Below are positions 16,777-26,010 of a DNA stretch of 64,000 nucleotides, piece after piece. The stretch covers positions 1 to 64,000 of the forward strand of contig NZ_VSMB01000019.1 in assembly GCF_009805705.1 (NCBI RefSeq), given 5' to 3'. The stretch's first letter is position 1, and each line of letters opens with the position of its first letter. The notes under the pieces are model-generated. The model worked only from the letters and a program-made list of their open reading frames with translations. It was not told the DNA's origin and made no database searches. The DNA comes from Ruania rhizosphaerae (lineage in GTDB: Bacteria; Actinomycetota; Actinomycetes; Actinomycetales; Beutenbergiaceae). The position numbers were made by a program, and so were the translations under genes.

Positions 16777-17709
16777 ATGGTGCAGTTCCTGATCCGGCGG
16801 ATCCTCTACATGATCCCCACACTGTTCCTGATCTCGATCCTCGTGTTCGTGATCATCCAGCTGCCGCCGGGTGACTACCTGAGCACTGTGATCGTGCAGA
16901 TGGAGGAGAGTGGTCAGTCGGTCGACCAGGCGCAGATCGACTACTTGCGAGAGCGGTACGGGCTCGATCAACCGATCTGGGTGCAGTACTGGCAGTGGAT
17001 CAGCGGCATCATCTTCCACCTCGACTTCGGCCACTCGTTCGAGTGGGGCCGTGAGGTCTCCGCCCTGATCGCGGACCGGCTGCCGCTCACGATCGGCATC
17101 GCCCTCATCACCATCGTGTTCACCTGGGCGATGGCCCTTCCGATCGGTGTCTACTCGGCCGTCAAGCAGTACTCGGCCGGTGACTACGTCTTCACGACTA
17201 TCGGCTTCCTCGGCGTCGCGACTCCGAACTTCCTGTTGGCCCTGGTCATGATGTGGGCCGCGGCCGGCTTGGGGCTGAGCGTCGGTGGTGCCTCGCCCGC
17301 GATGATCGTGGTCGCCGTGGTGGTGCTCGGCACGGCCGGCACTGCCGGTCTCATCCGCGTGATGCGAGCCAACCTGCTGGACGAGCTGAAGAAGCCGTAC
17401 GTGGTGGCGGCCAGAGCCCGGGGCATTCCGCAGCGCAAGCGCCTCATCAAGTATCCCGTGCGCGTGGCACTCAACCCGTTCGTCTCCTCGATCGGGTGGC
17501 TGCTTCCCACGTTGATCTCCGGCGAGGTCATCGTCTCCACCGTGATGAACCTCCACACCACCGGACCACTGCTGCTGCAGTCGCTGCGCGGTCAGGACAT
17601 GTACCTGGCGGGATCGATCATCCTGATCTCCGCCGTGCTCACGGTCGTCGGAACGCTGCTGTCGGACCTCGCGTTGGCGTGGCTCGATCCGCGAATCCGG
17701 ATCAACTGA
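16777..17709 (+). CDS. ABC transporter permease, DppB/OppB type
   Basis: 310 residues, starting with the typical MVQFLIRRILYMIPTLFLIS first membrane helix. Six helices in the BPD_transp_1 fold follow. The cytoplasmic coupling loop is conserved: a VVAARARGIPQRKRLIKYPVR stretch with the EAA-like A-x-x-x-G. An extra loop with WISGIIFHLDFGHSF is normal for this subfamily. Acts with the next permease and the fused ATPase to import the solute delivered by the lipoprotein. The gap to the next gene is 13 bp. Confidence 0.88.
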   Translation: MVQFLIRRILYMIPTLFLISILVFVIIQLPPGDYLSTVIVQMEESGQSVDQAQIDYLRERYGLDQPIWVQYWQWISGIIFHLDFGHSFEWGREVSALIADRLPLTIGIALITIVFTWAMALPIGVYSAVKQYSAGDYVFTTIGFLGVATPNFLLALVMMWAAAGLGLSVGGASPAMIVVAVVVLGTAGTAGLIRVMRANLLDELKKPYVVAARARGIPQRKRLIKYPVRVALNPFVSSIGWLLPTLISGEVIVSTVMNLHTTGPLLLQSLRGQDMYLAGSIILISAVLTVVGTLLSDLALAWLDPRIRIN

Positions 17710-17722
17710 GGGAGCGAGACAG

Positions 17723-18874
17723 ATGTCATCACAGAGCACCTCGATCAAACCGCTCCCGAGCGAGCCGGACGATCAGAGCGCAGACTCCTACGCCGCAGCC
17801 TCGCGCTGGCGCCTGGTGTGGCGGCGATTCCGCAGACACAAGCTCGCCATGGTGGGCCTGGTCGTCACGATCTTGGTCTACGTCATCGCGGTCTTCGGGG
17901 AGGTGATCGCTCCGTACAGCAACAGCCACCTCAACGCCGACTATGCCTACGCGCCGCCGCAGCAACTCCAGATCGTCGACACCTCGGGCGATTCCTGGGA
18001 CTGGGGCCTGCATGTGCACGGCTACACGATGGAGCGCGACCCCGAGACCCTCGAGCAGGAGTTCACGACTGACCCGGACAACCAGGTGCCGGTGGGGTTC
18101 TTCGTGCAGGGTGAGCAGTACGAGCTGCTCGGCCTGATCCCCTGGGATCGCCACCTGATCGGCCCGGTCGCCAGCGACACTCCGATGTACCTGCTCGGAG
18201 CCGACCAACTCGGACGCGATCAGCTCTCCCGCATCATCCACGGCACCCGGATCTCGATGTCGGTCGGCCTCGTCGGCGTCGGGATGGGCTTCGTGCTCGG
18301 CATCCTGCTCGGCGGCATCTCGGGATACTTCGGCGGCCGGGTCGACACGATCATCCAACGTGCCGTCGAGCTGTTCATGTCACTGCCCACGCTGCCGCTC
18401 TGGCTCGGTCTGGCGGCCGCCGTCCCCCGGGAGTGGGGCAGTGTGGAGAGATACTTCGCGATCACGCTCGTGCTGTCGCTGGTCGCGTGGACCGGTCTGG
18501 CCAGAGACGTGCGCGGCAGGTTCCTCGCGTTGCGCGAGGAGGACTTCGTGACGTCGGCGCGCCTGGACGGGACAGGAGAGCCCCGGATCATCTTCGGCCA
18601 CATCCTGCCCTCCTTCACCAGCCACCTGATCGCGACGCTGACACTGGCGATTCCGTCGATGATCCTCGCCGAGACCGCACTGTCGTTCCTCGGCCTCGGG
18701 CTGCAACCACCGACCGTGTCGTGGGGTGTGCTCTTGCAGGAGGCCCAGAACATCCGCGTGATCTCGACGGCTCCGTGGCTCCTGCTGCCGGGTGCCGCCG
18801 TCGTGATCGCCGTCCTCGCCATGAACTTTCTCGGCGACGGTCTGCGCGATGCCGCCGACCCCTACAAGCACTGA
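17723..18874 (+). CDS. ABC transporter permease, DppC/OppC type
   Basis: 383 residues. A short cytoplasmic N-terminus with RWRLVWRRFRRHKLAMVGLV is the standard OppC_N start. A long extracytoplasmic insert (about residues 60-150, before the ADQLGRDQLSRI motif) is larger than in dipeptide permeases and is seen in homologues for oligosaccharides. The coupling loop reads DFVTSARLDGTGEPRIIFGH. Five or six membrane helices. Forms a heterodimer with the previous permease. Confidence 0.88.
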   Translation: MSSQSTSIKPLPSEPDDQSADSYAAASRWRLVWRRFRRHKLAMVGLVVTILVYVIAVFGEVIAPYSNSHLNADYAYAPPQQLQIVDTSGDSWDWGLHVHGYTMERDPETLEQEFTTDPDNQVPVGFFVQGEQYELLGLIPWDRHLIGPVASDTPMYLLGADQLGRDQLSRIIHGTRISMSVGLVGVGMGFVLGILLGGISGYFGGRVDTIIQRAVELFMSLPTLPLWLGLAAAVPREWGSVERYFAITLVLSLVAWTGLARDVRGRFLALREEDFVTSARLDGTGEPRIIFGHILPSFTSHLIATLTLAIPSMILAETALSFLGLGLQPPTVSWGVLLQEAQNIRVISTAPWLLLPGAAVVIAVLAMNFLGDGLRDAADPYKH

Positions 18875-18892
18875 CAAGGGAGCGCCCCGCAC

Positions 18893-21118
18893 ATGACCTC
18901 CACCACCCGAGCGGACCAGCCCGCCGTATCCGAGGGTGCCCGTGTCGCAGGAGAACCGGGCGGCGAGCGCCAGGCCGTCCTGACCATCCGCGACCTCAAG
19001 ACGCAGTATCGAACCGACGAGGGCACTGTGAAGGCGGTTGACGGCGTCGATCTCACCGCCTATCGCGGCCAGACCACCTGCGTGGTCGGGGAGTCCGGCT
19101 GCGGCAAGTCCGTGACGGCGCGGTCGATCCTGCAGTTGATCGACCACCCGGGAAAGATCACCGGCGGGCGCATCATGTGGCAGCCGGACCCCGCAACCGA
19201 GGCCGTCGACCTGACCCAATTGGACGAGGACGGTGAGCGGCTGCGCCGTGTGCGCGGCGGCGAGATCGGCATGGTCTTCCAGGAGCCGATGGCCTCCCTG
19301 TCGCCGATGTACACGGTCGGCTCGCATCTGATGGAGACCATTCAGCTGCACTCCGATCTCAATGAGGCCGATGCGAAAGACCGGGCCATCTATGAGCTCA
19401 AGCGGGTGGGGATCCCGCAGCCGGAGCGGCGCTTCGACAACTATCCGTTCCAGCTCTCCGGTGGCATGTGCCAGCGCGTGATGATTGCGCTTGCGCTCTC
19501 GTGCGACCCCTCGCTGCTGATCGCCGATGAACCGACCACGGCGCTCGACGTCACCACCCAGGCACGCATCCTCGACCTCCTCCACGAGCTCCAGGCCGAG
19601 ACCGGGATGTCGATGCTGTTCATCACCCACGATCTCGGGGTCGTGGCGGAGATCGCGGACGACGTCTCGGTGATGTATCTCGGCAAGGTCGTCGAGAGGG
19701 CAGGCGTGGTCGATCTGTTCGAGAACCCGCAGCATCCCTACACCCAAGCCCTGCTGGAGTCGATCCCGAGCCGGGACCACGACGGTCACAGGCTCGACCG
19801 GCTCCGTGCCATCAGCGGTACGGTGCCGCACCCTGCCCAACGTCCTCCCGGGTGCTCCTTCCACCCGCGCTGTCCGCACGCGATGGCGGGGACCTGCGAT
19901 GTCGACGAGCCCCCGGTGCTCGATCTCGGTGATGACCGGATCGCACCTTGTCACCTGCACAACCCGGAGACCAGCGGAGGCGGTCGGCCGCTGCCGATGC
20001 TGCCCGTCCCGCCTGTTCCGGAAGCCCGAGAAACCCCAGAAGTCCGGGAACAAACCCCCATGCCCGCGAGCAAGCAGCCGATGCTGAGTGTGCGGGACCT
20101 GACGGTGGAGTTCCCGATCCGCAAGGGCTTCTGGAAGCGCACGGTCGGGCACGTCGGTGCCGTCAGCAGCGTCGATCTCGATATCTATCCCGGTGAGACC
20201 CTCGGGCTCGTCGGTGAGTCCGGGTGTGGCAAGACCACACTCGGCCGCAGCATCGTCCGCGCGCTGGCGCCCACGCGAGGATCGATCGCCTACCGCGCAC
20301 CAGGATCGGACAGCGAGGTCGACCTCGCCGATCTCAGCGGACGCGAGCTGCGGCCCTACCGCAGCGATGTCCGCATGATCTTCCAGGACCCCTTCACCTC
20401 GCTCAACCCGCGCAAGACCCTGCTGCAACTGATCGGCGAACCGCTGCAGCGGGCCGGTTCCCGCAACCGTCCACCGGCTGGAAAGGACGTCGCCGACAGC
20501 ACCATCCAGGACCAGGTGGCCGACATGCTCGCCAAGGTCGGCCTGCGCCCCGAGTACATGCGCCGTTACCCACACGCCTTCTCGGGTGGCCAGCGCCAGC
20601 GCGTCAACATCGCGCGCGCACTCATCACCCGGCCCAGCCTGGTCGTCGCCGACGAAGCAGTCTCCGCCCTCGACGTCTCCGTGCGCGCACAGATCCTGAA
20701 CCTCCTCAAGGACCTGCAGGAGGAGTTCCAGCTGACGTATCTGTTCATCTCCCACGACCTGTCCGTCGTCGAGCATGTCTGCGATCGCGTCGCCGTCATG
20801 TATCTCGGCCAGGTGGTCGAGCAGGCAGACACCGGATCGCTCTTCGATCAGCCGCAGCACCCCTACACCGAGGCGTTGCTGTCAGCCGTGCCGCAGCCCG
20901 ATCCGCACCAACGAGGCGGCGGCAGACGCATCCGCCTACCGGACGACCTGCCCGACCCGACCAACCCGCCGCCCGGGTGCCGTTTCCATACCCGCTGCCG
21001 GTTCGCCGTCGAAGGGCTCTGCGACCGGGGCGACGCGCCGCCGGTGCTCCAGGAGGAGACGGGGCACGCCGTCGCATGCCTGCGCGCCGAGGAGATCGAA
21101 CTGCAGGGCCGCCACTGA
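18893..21118 (+). CDS. Fused ABC transporter ATPase (OppD-OppF type)
   Basis: 741 residues carrying two complete nucleotide-binding domains. NBD1 has GESGCGKS, the LSGGMCQRV signature and [15 protein letters not shown]2 has [17 protein letters not shown] and [11 protein letters not shown]. Each is followed by the oligopeptide/dipeptide transporter C-terminal region with a Cys-rich motif ([26 protein letters not shown]). The two are joined by a proline-rich linker near residue 365-395. In most genomes these are two genes (OppD, OppF); a fusion fixes 1:1 stoichiometry. Third component after both permeases. Confidence 0.9.
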   Translation: MTSTTRADQPAVSEGARVAGEPGGERQAVLTIRDLKTQYRTDEGTVKAVDGVDLTAYRGQTTCVVGESGCGKSVTARSILQLIDHPGKITGGRIMWQPDPATEAVDLTQLDEDGERLRRVRGGEIGMVFQEPMASLSPMYTVGSHLMETIQLHSDLNEADAKDRAIYELKRVGIPQPERRFDNYPFQLSGGMCQRVMIALALSCDPSLLIADEPTTALDVTTQARILDLLHELQAETGMSMLFITHDLGVVAEIADDVSVMYLGKVVERAGVVDLFENPQHPYTQALLESIPSRDHDGHRLDRLRAISGTVPHPAQRPPGCSFHPRCPHAMAGTCDVDEPPVLDLGDDRIAPCHLHNPETSGGGRPLPMLPVPPVPEARETPEVREQTPMPASKQPMLSVRDLTVEFPIRKGFWKRTVGHVGAVSSVDLDIYPGETLGLVGESGCGKTTLGRSIVRALAPTRGSIAYRAPGSDSEVDLADLSGRELRPYRSDVRMIFQDPFTSLNPRKTLLQLIGEPLQRAGSRNRPPAGKDVADSTIQDQVADMLAKVGLRPEYMRRYPHAFSGGQRQRVNIARALITRPSLVVADEAVSALDVSVRAQILNLLKDLQEEFQLTYLFISHDLSVVEHVCDRVAVMYLGQVVEQADTGSLFDQPQHPYTEALLSAVPQPDPHQRGGGRRIRLPDDLPDPTNPPPGCRFHTRCRFAVEGLCDRGDAPPVLQEETGHAVACLRAEEIELQGRH

Positions 21119-21147
21119 TGCCCCCAACCCGAGAGGAAGAGACCGAG

Positions 21148-22416
21148 ATGACGATCCAGGACCCTGGACCGGGCCGTACCGTGCTGCTGCGCGCAGGATG
21201 GCAGGTCGACAATGTGGGCGATGTCGCTCACGTGCCCGGAACGATCCGCGCCCTGCAGGAGTACGGCGGGGCCGAGGTGATCGTCTGGGCCCTGGACTTC
21301 CGTGCTCGGGAGAAGGAGCTACTCGCCGCGATCTACCCGCAGGTGCAGATCGTCGAGGGGGCGGTGTCCGACAATGGAGTGCCCACGGATCCGGACGTGC
21401 TCGCCGCGTGGGAGCGTGCGGACGTGCTGGTCCACGGCCCTGGTGCATCGCCCATGCTGGCGGGTGAGATCGACGCCTGGGTCGCGCACACCGGCAAGCC
21501 CTACGGCTACTTCGGCGTCACAGCGGACCCGGTCTGCCCGCCGACGTGGGCGACCCTCGCCGAGATCGACCAGATGATCGATTCGCTCCTCGAGGACTAC
21601 ATGAGCGAGGACATGCGGACGCGCCTGGAAGGTGCCGAGTTCTTCTACACCCGCGACTCGCTCAGCCTGAAATACCTGCGGAGTCAGAGGCTGCACGGGG
21701 TGAGGCCGGAGTTCGGCCCGGATGCGACATTCGCGTTCACGTATCGCGATGACGCCAAGGCGGAGGCGTTCCTCGAACAGTTCGACCTCACCGAACGGCA
21801 GTTCGGGTGTTTCGTCCCGCGGCTGCGGTACGCGCCGTATCCGCAGATCAAGGGCCGCCACCCCACGTCGGAGCAGCAGCGCCGCGCGGCCCTCAACGAG
21901 CTGACCTGGCGCGAGGATCTGGATGCGTTCGCGGCCGTCGTGACCGAGTGGGTGCGTTCGACCGATACCCCCGCAGTGGTCGTACCCGAGATGAGCTACG
22001 TGCACGAGTTCGCGCTCGCGCACCTGCCCGAACGTCTCCCCGACGATGTCCGCGACCGCGTGCACATCCTGGATCGCTACTGGCCGTTGGAGGAGATGTC
22101 CGGCGTCTACGCCCGCGCCTCGGTCGTGGTGAGCATGGATTGCCACTCACCGATCATCGCGGCCGCGCAGGGAACGCCGACCTTCTACCTGCGCCTGCCG
22201 ACCGAGACCGCCAAGGGGCACATGTATGCCGACCTGGGCGATCCGGAGATGGTGGTCGAGATCAACGATGCCCCGCGTGCGGCACAGCTCGCGATCGCGG
22301 CACACCGCGACTGGGACGCGGCGTCTCGTCGCGCGACCGCACTCGTGGAGACCGCCAACGCGCACCTACGGCAGATGGGGGCCGCCGTCGCCGCGCGTAC
22401 CCCTGCCCTCACCTGA
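21148..22416 (+). CDS. Polysaccharide pyruvyl transferase family protein
   Basis: 422 residues from the ATG at 21148, preceded by an AGAGGAAGAG region; an ATG at 21118 overlapping the ATPase stop (TGATG) is the alternative. The N-terminus VLLRAGWQVDNVGDVAHVPG shows the GN-x-GD-like start of the family, followed by VLVHGPG, FFYTRDSLSLKYL and a C-terminal VVSMDCHSPIIAAAQGTPTFYL stretch that matches the acceptor-binding GT-B-like half. Members usually transfer pyruvate ketals to sugars of exopolysaccharides. Here the gene closes an uptake operon, which fits poorly with a biosynthetic role; a derivative acting on imported sugar is possible. Confidence 0.75.
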   Translation: MTIQDPGPGRTVLLRAGWQVDNVGDVAHVPGTIRALQEYGGAEVIVWALDFRAREKELLAAIYPQVQIVEGAVSDNGVPTDPDVLAAWERADVLVHGPGASPMLAGEIDAWVAHTGKPYGYFGVTADPVCPPTWATLAEIDQMIDSLLEDYMSEDMRTRLEGAEFFYTRDSLSLKYLRSQRLHGVRPEFGPDATFAFTYRDDAKAEAFLEQFDLTERQFGCFVPRLRYAPYPQIKGRHPTSEQQRRAALNELTWREDLDAFAAVVTEWVRSTDTPAVVVPEMSYVHEFALAHLPERLPDDVRDRVHILDRYWPLEEMSGVYARASVVVSMDCHSPIIAAAQGTPTFYLRLPTETAKGHMYADLGDPEMVVEINDAPRAAQLAIAAHRDWDAASRRATALVETANAHLRQMGAAVAARTPALT

Positions 22417-22434
22417 GGTACGTGCTGCGCTGCC

Positions 22435-23517
22435 TCAGCCCAGCGCGCCCCCGGCGAAGAAGCGTTCCAGGCGCTCGCGGTAGGGCGCGGGGTCGATTCC
22501 CTGGCCGGCGAGCCAGGTGTCGTCGTAGTAGGTGGAGCCGTACAGGTCACCGGAATCGCAGATGAGGCTGACGATGCTGCCCGGCTCGCCGGCGTCGCGC
22601 ATCTGCTCCACCAGGGTCCACACGCCCCACAGGCAAGTGCCGGTCGAGGCTCCCGCCCGGCGGCGGAACACCTCGTCCAGGTGGTGCATGGCAGCGACGC
22701 TGGCCGCGTCGGGTACCGGGATCATCGTGTCGATCACCGACGGGACGAAGCTGGCCTCCATGCGGGGCCGGCCGATGCCTTCGATCCGGGACGGCATCCC
22801 GGTGGTGTAGTCCGAGACTCCGTCGCACCATCCTGGGTAGTAGGCGGAGTTCTCGGGGTCCACGACCGCCAGCCGGGTGGGAAAGCGGCGGTAGCGCAGG
22901 TAGCGCCCGATCGTCGACGACGTCCCTCCAGTTCCCGCGGCTGCCACGACCCAGGTGGGCACCGGATGCCGTTCGGCGCTCATCTGTTCGAAGATCGACT
23001 CGGCGATGTTGTTGTTGCCGCGCCAGTCGGTGGCGCGCTCGGCGTAGGTGAACTGGTCCAGATAGCACCCGCCGCTCACCTCGGCGAGTCGTTCGGCCTC
23101 GGCGTAGATGTCGGGTGCGGCGTCGACGAAGTGGCACCGGCCGCCGTAGGCCTCGATCCGCTCGACCTTGGTGGAGGAGGTGGAGCGGGGCATCACCGCG
23201 ATGTAGTCGAGGCCGAGCATGCGGGCGAAGTAGGCCTCGGAGACGGCGGTGTTCCCGCTCGTCGCCTCGATCACCGTCGTGTGCTCGTTCAGCCAGCCGT
23301 TCGCGAGCGCGTAGAGGAACAGCGACCGTGCGAGCCGGTGCTTCAGGCTGCCGGTGGGGTGGACCGACTCGTCCTTGAGGTAGACGTCGATGCCCCAGTC
23401 CTGCGGGAGTTGGAGCTGGTGCAGGTGGGTATCGGCCGATCGCTGCGCGTCCGCTTGGACCCGCCGGATCGCTTCATCGCACCAGGTGCGCTCGGATCGT
23501 GAGTCGGTGCGTGCCAT
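22435..23517 (-). CDS. PLP-dependent cysteine desulfhydrase/cysteine synthase family (Cds1-like)
   Basis: 360 residues. The pyridoxal phosphate lysine lies in [14 protein letters not shown]; the substrate-binding loop reads [12 protein letters not shown] and the phosphate loop [12 protein letters not shown]. The length and the [13 protein letters not shown] and GVWTLVEQM segments resemble mycobacterial Cds1, which degrades L-cysteine to H2S, pyruvate and ammonia, rather than CysK. A CAGACT -10 box 6 nt before the ATG implies a leaderless transcript. The gene converges with the pyruvyl transferase gene and stands just downstream of the xylR-like regulator. Confidence 0.8.
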   Translation of the reverse strand: MARTDSRSERTWCDEAIRRVQADAQRSADTHLHQLQLPQDWGIDVYLKDESVHPTGSLKHRLARSLFLYALANGWLNEHTTVIEATSGNTAVSEAYFARMLGLDYIAVMPRSTSSTKVERIEAYGGRCHFVDAAPDIYAEAERLAEVSGGCYLDQFTYAERATDWRGNNNIAESIFEQMSAERHPVPTWVVAAAGTGGTSSTIGRYLRYRRFPTRLAVVDPENSAYYPGWCDGVSDYTTGMPSRIEGIGRPRMEASFVPSVIDTMIPVPDAASVAAMHHLDEVFRRRAGASTGTCLWGVWTLVEQMRDAGEPGSIVSLICDSGDLYGSTYYDDTWLAGQGIDPAPYRERLERFFAGGALG

Positions 23518-23523
23518 GGCGTC

Positions 23524-23529
23524 AGTCTG
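23524..23529 (-). promoter_or_regulatory. -10 box, leaderless cds1-like start
   Basis: CAGACT on the minus strand, 6 nt before the ATG, inside the end of the xylR-like gene's downstream region. Confidence 0.4.
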
Positions 23530-23532
23530 CCG

Positions 23533-24726
23533 TCAGTCGGCCCTCACCCGCGAGAGCCACGCACTCGGGTCGTCCACGACGGGCGCGAGGGCCGCCCGCG
23601 CGGCACCGGTGAGTGCCGGGTGTGCCAGCGGTGCCGCAGTCCGTAGCTGCGGTGGGGCCCATCGTGCCGCCAGAACGCGGGTCCCGAGTTCCGCCTCGAT
23701 CCCCGGCCGGAGGGCCTCGGTGAGCTGGGCGAGAGTGTTCCCGAGGACGATCGTGGGCACGTCCACGAGGTTCACGAACGCCGCCAGAGCTTGGCCCAGG
23801 GCTGTCGCGGCACGCTCGACGGCGGCCCTCGCCTGAGCCTCCCCGGTCACCAACCGTTCGGCGAGCTCCGCCATGCTCGCGCCAGGGAGCCCGGCTGCTT
23901 CGAGAAGCGCATCCGTACCGGCCACCGTCTCCAGGCATCCGGTGGCGCCGCAGCGGCACCGGTGCCCGCCCGGATCGACCATGAGGTGACCGAGCTCTGC
24001 CCCGAAGCCGTGCACACCGGTGACGATCTCACCATCGCGCACGATCGCCGCACCGATCCCCACCTCTCCCGAGACATACAGGAACGAGGCAGCGGGGTCG
24101 GTCGCGAGCTCGGCGAGCGCGGCGAGCCGCGCCTCGTTCCCCAGTGTGACCGGCCCCAGTTCCGGCGCGGCCCTGATGAGGACATCCGCCGGGTCGAGGT
24201 CGTGCCAGTCCAGGTTGGGCGCGGTCAGCAACCGGTTCTCACGTACCAGTCCGGGCAGGGCCAGCCCGGTGCCCGCGGTCGGTACGTCCGGTGCGGACTC
24301 GAGGGTCTGCCGGCCCAGGTGCGCAGCGAGGCCCAGGATCTCGTCCGGAGCGGAGTCGCGGAAGTGGCCGGGGGTCATCCGTTCGGCGACCACCCGTCCA
24401 GCGAGATCGACCAGCCGCGCACCTACGAAGTCGATGTTGATCTCCAGCCCGAGGCCGGCGACCGTTCCAGCAGCGGGTCGCAGGGGAGTGGCGGGTCGCC
24501 CCGCACCGGCGGCGACAGGATCGTCCTCACTGAGCAGACCACCGGCAACCAGTTCCGCCACGAGCCGGGAGACGGTGGCGCGGTTGAGCCCGGTGCGTGC
24601 GGCCACATCGGCACGCGAGGGCGGTTCCGGGGCGAGCAGGACGGTGCGCGCCACCAGCGCGAGATTGTGTTCTCGCAGGCTCTCCTGGCGCGCTGCGCGC
24701 CGCGGCCGGTCAGGATATCCGTCCAT
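23533..24726 (-). CDS. xylR: ROK family transcriptional repressor, XylR-like
   Basis: 397 residues from the ATG at 24726. A winged helix-turn-helix (about residues 20-75, with PSRADVAARTGLNRATVSRLV) precedes an ROK sugar-kinase-fold domain that contains the zinc motif GHRCRCGATGCLE (about residue 255-270). It is divergent from xylA with a dyad in the shared promoter, the usual arrangement in which XylR represses xylAB until xylose binds. Function assigned from position and family. Confidence 0.85.
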   Translation of the reverse strand: MDGYPDRPRRAARQESLREHNLALVARTVLLAPEPPSRADVAARTGLNRATVSRLVAELVAGGLLSEDDPVAAGAGRPATPLRPAAGTVAGLGLEINIDFVGARLVDLAGRVVAERMTPGHFRDSAPDEILGLAAHLGRQTLESAPDVPTAGTGLALPGLVRENRLLTAPNLDWHDLDPADVLIRAAPELGPVTLGNEARLAALAELATDPAASFLYVSGEVGIGAAIVRDGEIVTGVHGFGAELGHLMVDPGGHRCRCGATGCLETVAGTDALLEAAGLPGASMAELAERLVTGEAQARAAVERAATALGQALAAFVNLVDVPTIVLGNTLAQLTEALRPGIEAELGTRVLAARWAPPQLRTAAPLAHPALTGAARAALAPVVDDPSAWLSRVRAD

Positions 24727-24731
24727 GACTG

Positions 24732-24773
24732 TTGACCTTAGCCGAAACAAGCGGATAAGTTGTGCAGCGCAAC
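24732..24773 (+). promoter_or_regulatory. xylA promoter and XylR operator
   Basis: TTGACC (24732-24737), 18-bp spacer, TAAGTT (24756-24761). GTTGTGCAGCGCAAC (24759-24773) is a 15-bp imperfect dyad (12 of 15 symmetric), overlapping the -10 box and start point. It fits an XylR operator, compare the TTG/CAA arms known for this family. Confidence 0.55.
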
Positions 24774-24819
24774 AAACAATGACAGACCATCATCTTCCTG
24801 CTGCGACGAGGAGCCCGCC

Positions 24820-26001
24820 ATGGCGCGCACGCCAACCCCTGATGACAAGTTCTCCTTCGGACTGTGGACCGTGGGCTGGGCTGCCCAGGACCAGTTCGGT
24901 CAGGCCACCCGCCCGGCGCTGGACCCCACCGAATACCTGCCCCATCTCGCCGAGGCCGGTGCCTGGGGTGTCACCTTCCACGACGACGACGTCGTGCCTT
25001 TCGGTGCTGACGACGCCACTCGCGAGAAGGGCTTCGCCGACTTCAAGAAGGCCGCCGACGCCGCTGGGCTGACCATCGAGATGGTGACGACCAATCTCTT
25101 CTCTCACCCGGTGTTCAAGGACGGCGGCTTCACCGCGAACGACCGCTCCGTGCGCCGGTTCGGCCTGCGCAAGGTGATCCGCAATGTCGACCTCGCCGCC
25201 TCGCTCGGCGCCACCACGTTCGTGATGTGGGGCGGTCGCGAGGGAAGCGAGTACGACGGCGCGAAGGACGTCAACGCCGCCCTCGACCGTTACCGCGAGG
25301 GTGTGGACACCGTCGCCGCCTACATCAAGGACCAGGGTTACGACCTGAAGATCGCCCTGGAGCCCAAGCCGAACGAGCCCCGCGGGGACATCCTGCTGCC
25401 GACTGTCGGCCACGCACTGGGCTTCATCGCCGAGCTCGAGCACGGTGACATCGTCGGCCTCAACCCCGAGACCGGGCACGAGCAGATGGCCGGGCTGAAC
25501 TACACGCACGGTATCGCCCAGGCGCTGTGGGCCGGCAAGCTCTTCCACATCGACCTCAACGGCCAGCGCTCCATCAAGTATGACCAGGACCTCGTGTTCG
25601 GCCACGGCGATCTGCTCTCGGCCTTCTTCACGGTGGACCTCATCGAGAACGGCTTCCCCGGAGGTGGACCCACCTACGACGGTCCGCGCCACTTCGACTA
25701 CAAGCCCTCCCGCACTGAGGGCTTCGAGGGAGTCTGGGATTCGGCCCGGGCCAACATGGAGACGTACCTGCTGCTGGCGGAGAAGGCCAGGGCCTACCGC
25801 GCCGACCCCGAGGTGCAGGCGGCCCTGGAGTCCTCCGGCGTGTTCGAGCTCGCCCAGCCGACGCTGGCTGAGGGGGAGAGCCTGGCCGACCTACTGGCCG
25901 ACCGCGCCGCCTTCGAGGACTTCGACGCCGACGCTTCCGGTGAGCGCAACGCCGGCTTCGTCCGTCTCAACCAGTTGGCGATCCGGCACCTGATCGGATG
26001 A
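24820..26001 (+). CDS. xylA: Xylose isomerase
   Basis: 393 residues, the normal size of class I actinobacterial enzymes; GAGGAG 7 nt upstream fixes the ATG. Converts D-xylose to D-xylulose in the cytoplasm. Active-site residues occur at the same numbers as in Streptomyces enzymes: His54 and Asp57 (TFHDDDVVP), Phe94, Trp137, Glu181 and Lys183 ([11 protein letters not shown]), Glu217, His220, Asp245, Asp255, Asp257 and Asp287. All metal ligands are present. First gene of xylAB; xylulokinase begins 9-12 bp downstream. Confidence 0.97.
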   Translation: MARTPTPDDKFSFGLWTVGWAAQDQFGQATRPALDPTEYLPHLAEAGAWGVTFHDDDVVPFGADDATREKGFADFKKAADAAGLTIEMVTTNLFSHPVFKDGGFTANDRSVRRFGLRKVIRNVDLAASLGATTFVMWGGREGSEYDGAKDVNAALDRYREGVDTVAAYIKDQGYDLKIALEPKPNEPRGDILLPTVGHALGFIAELEHGDIVGLNPETGHEQMAGLNYTHGIAQALWAGKLFHIDLNGQRSIKYDQDLVFGHGDLLSAFFTVDLIENGFPGGGPTYDGPRHFDYKPSRTEGFEGVWDSARANMETYLLLAEKARAYRADPEVQAALESSGVFELAQPTLAEGESLADLLADRAAFEDFDADASGERNAGFVRLNQLAIRHLIG

Positions 26002-26010
26002 ACTAGGAGC

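Noticed and set aside
18380-20860. Long open frame on the minus strand opposite the ABC permease and ATPase genes
   Set aside because: No domain or start signal; typical antisense frame caused by high GC third positions of the real genes.
20224-21117. Upstream extension of the pyruvyl transferase frame inside the ATPase gene
   Set aside because: Arg/Pro-rich composition without any family resemblance; the ATPase frame is clearly the coding one.
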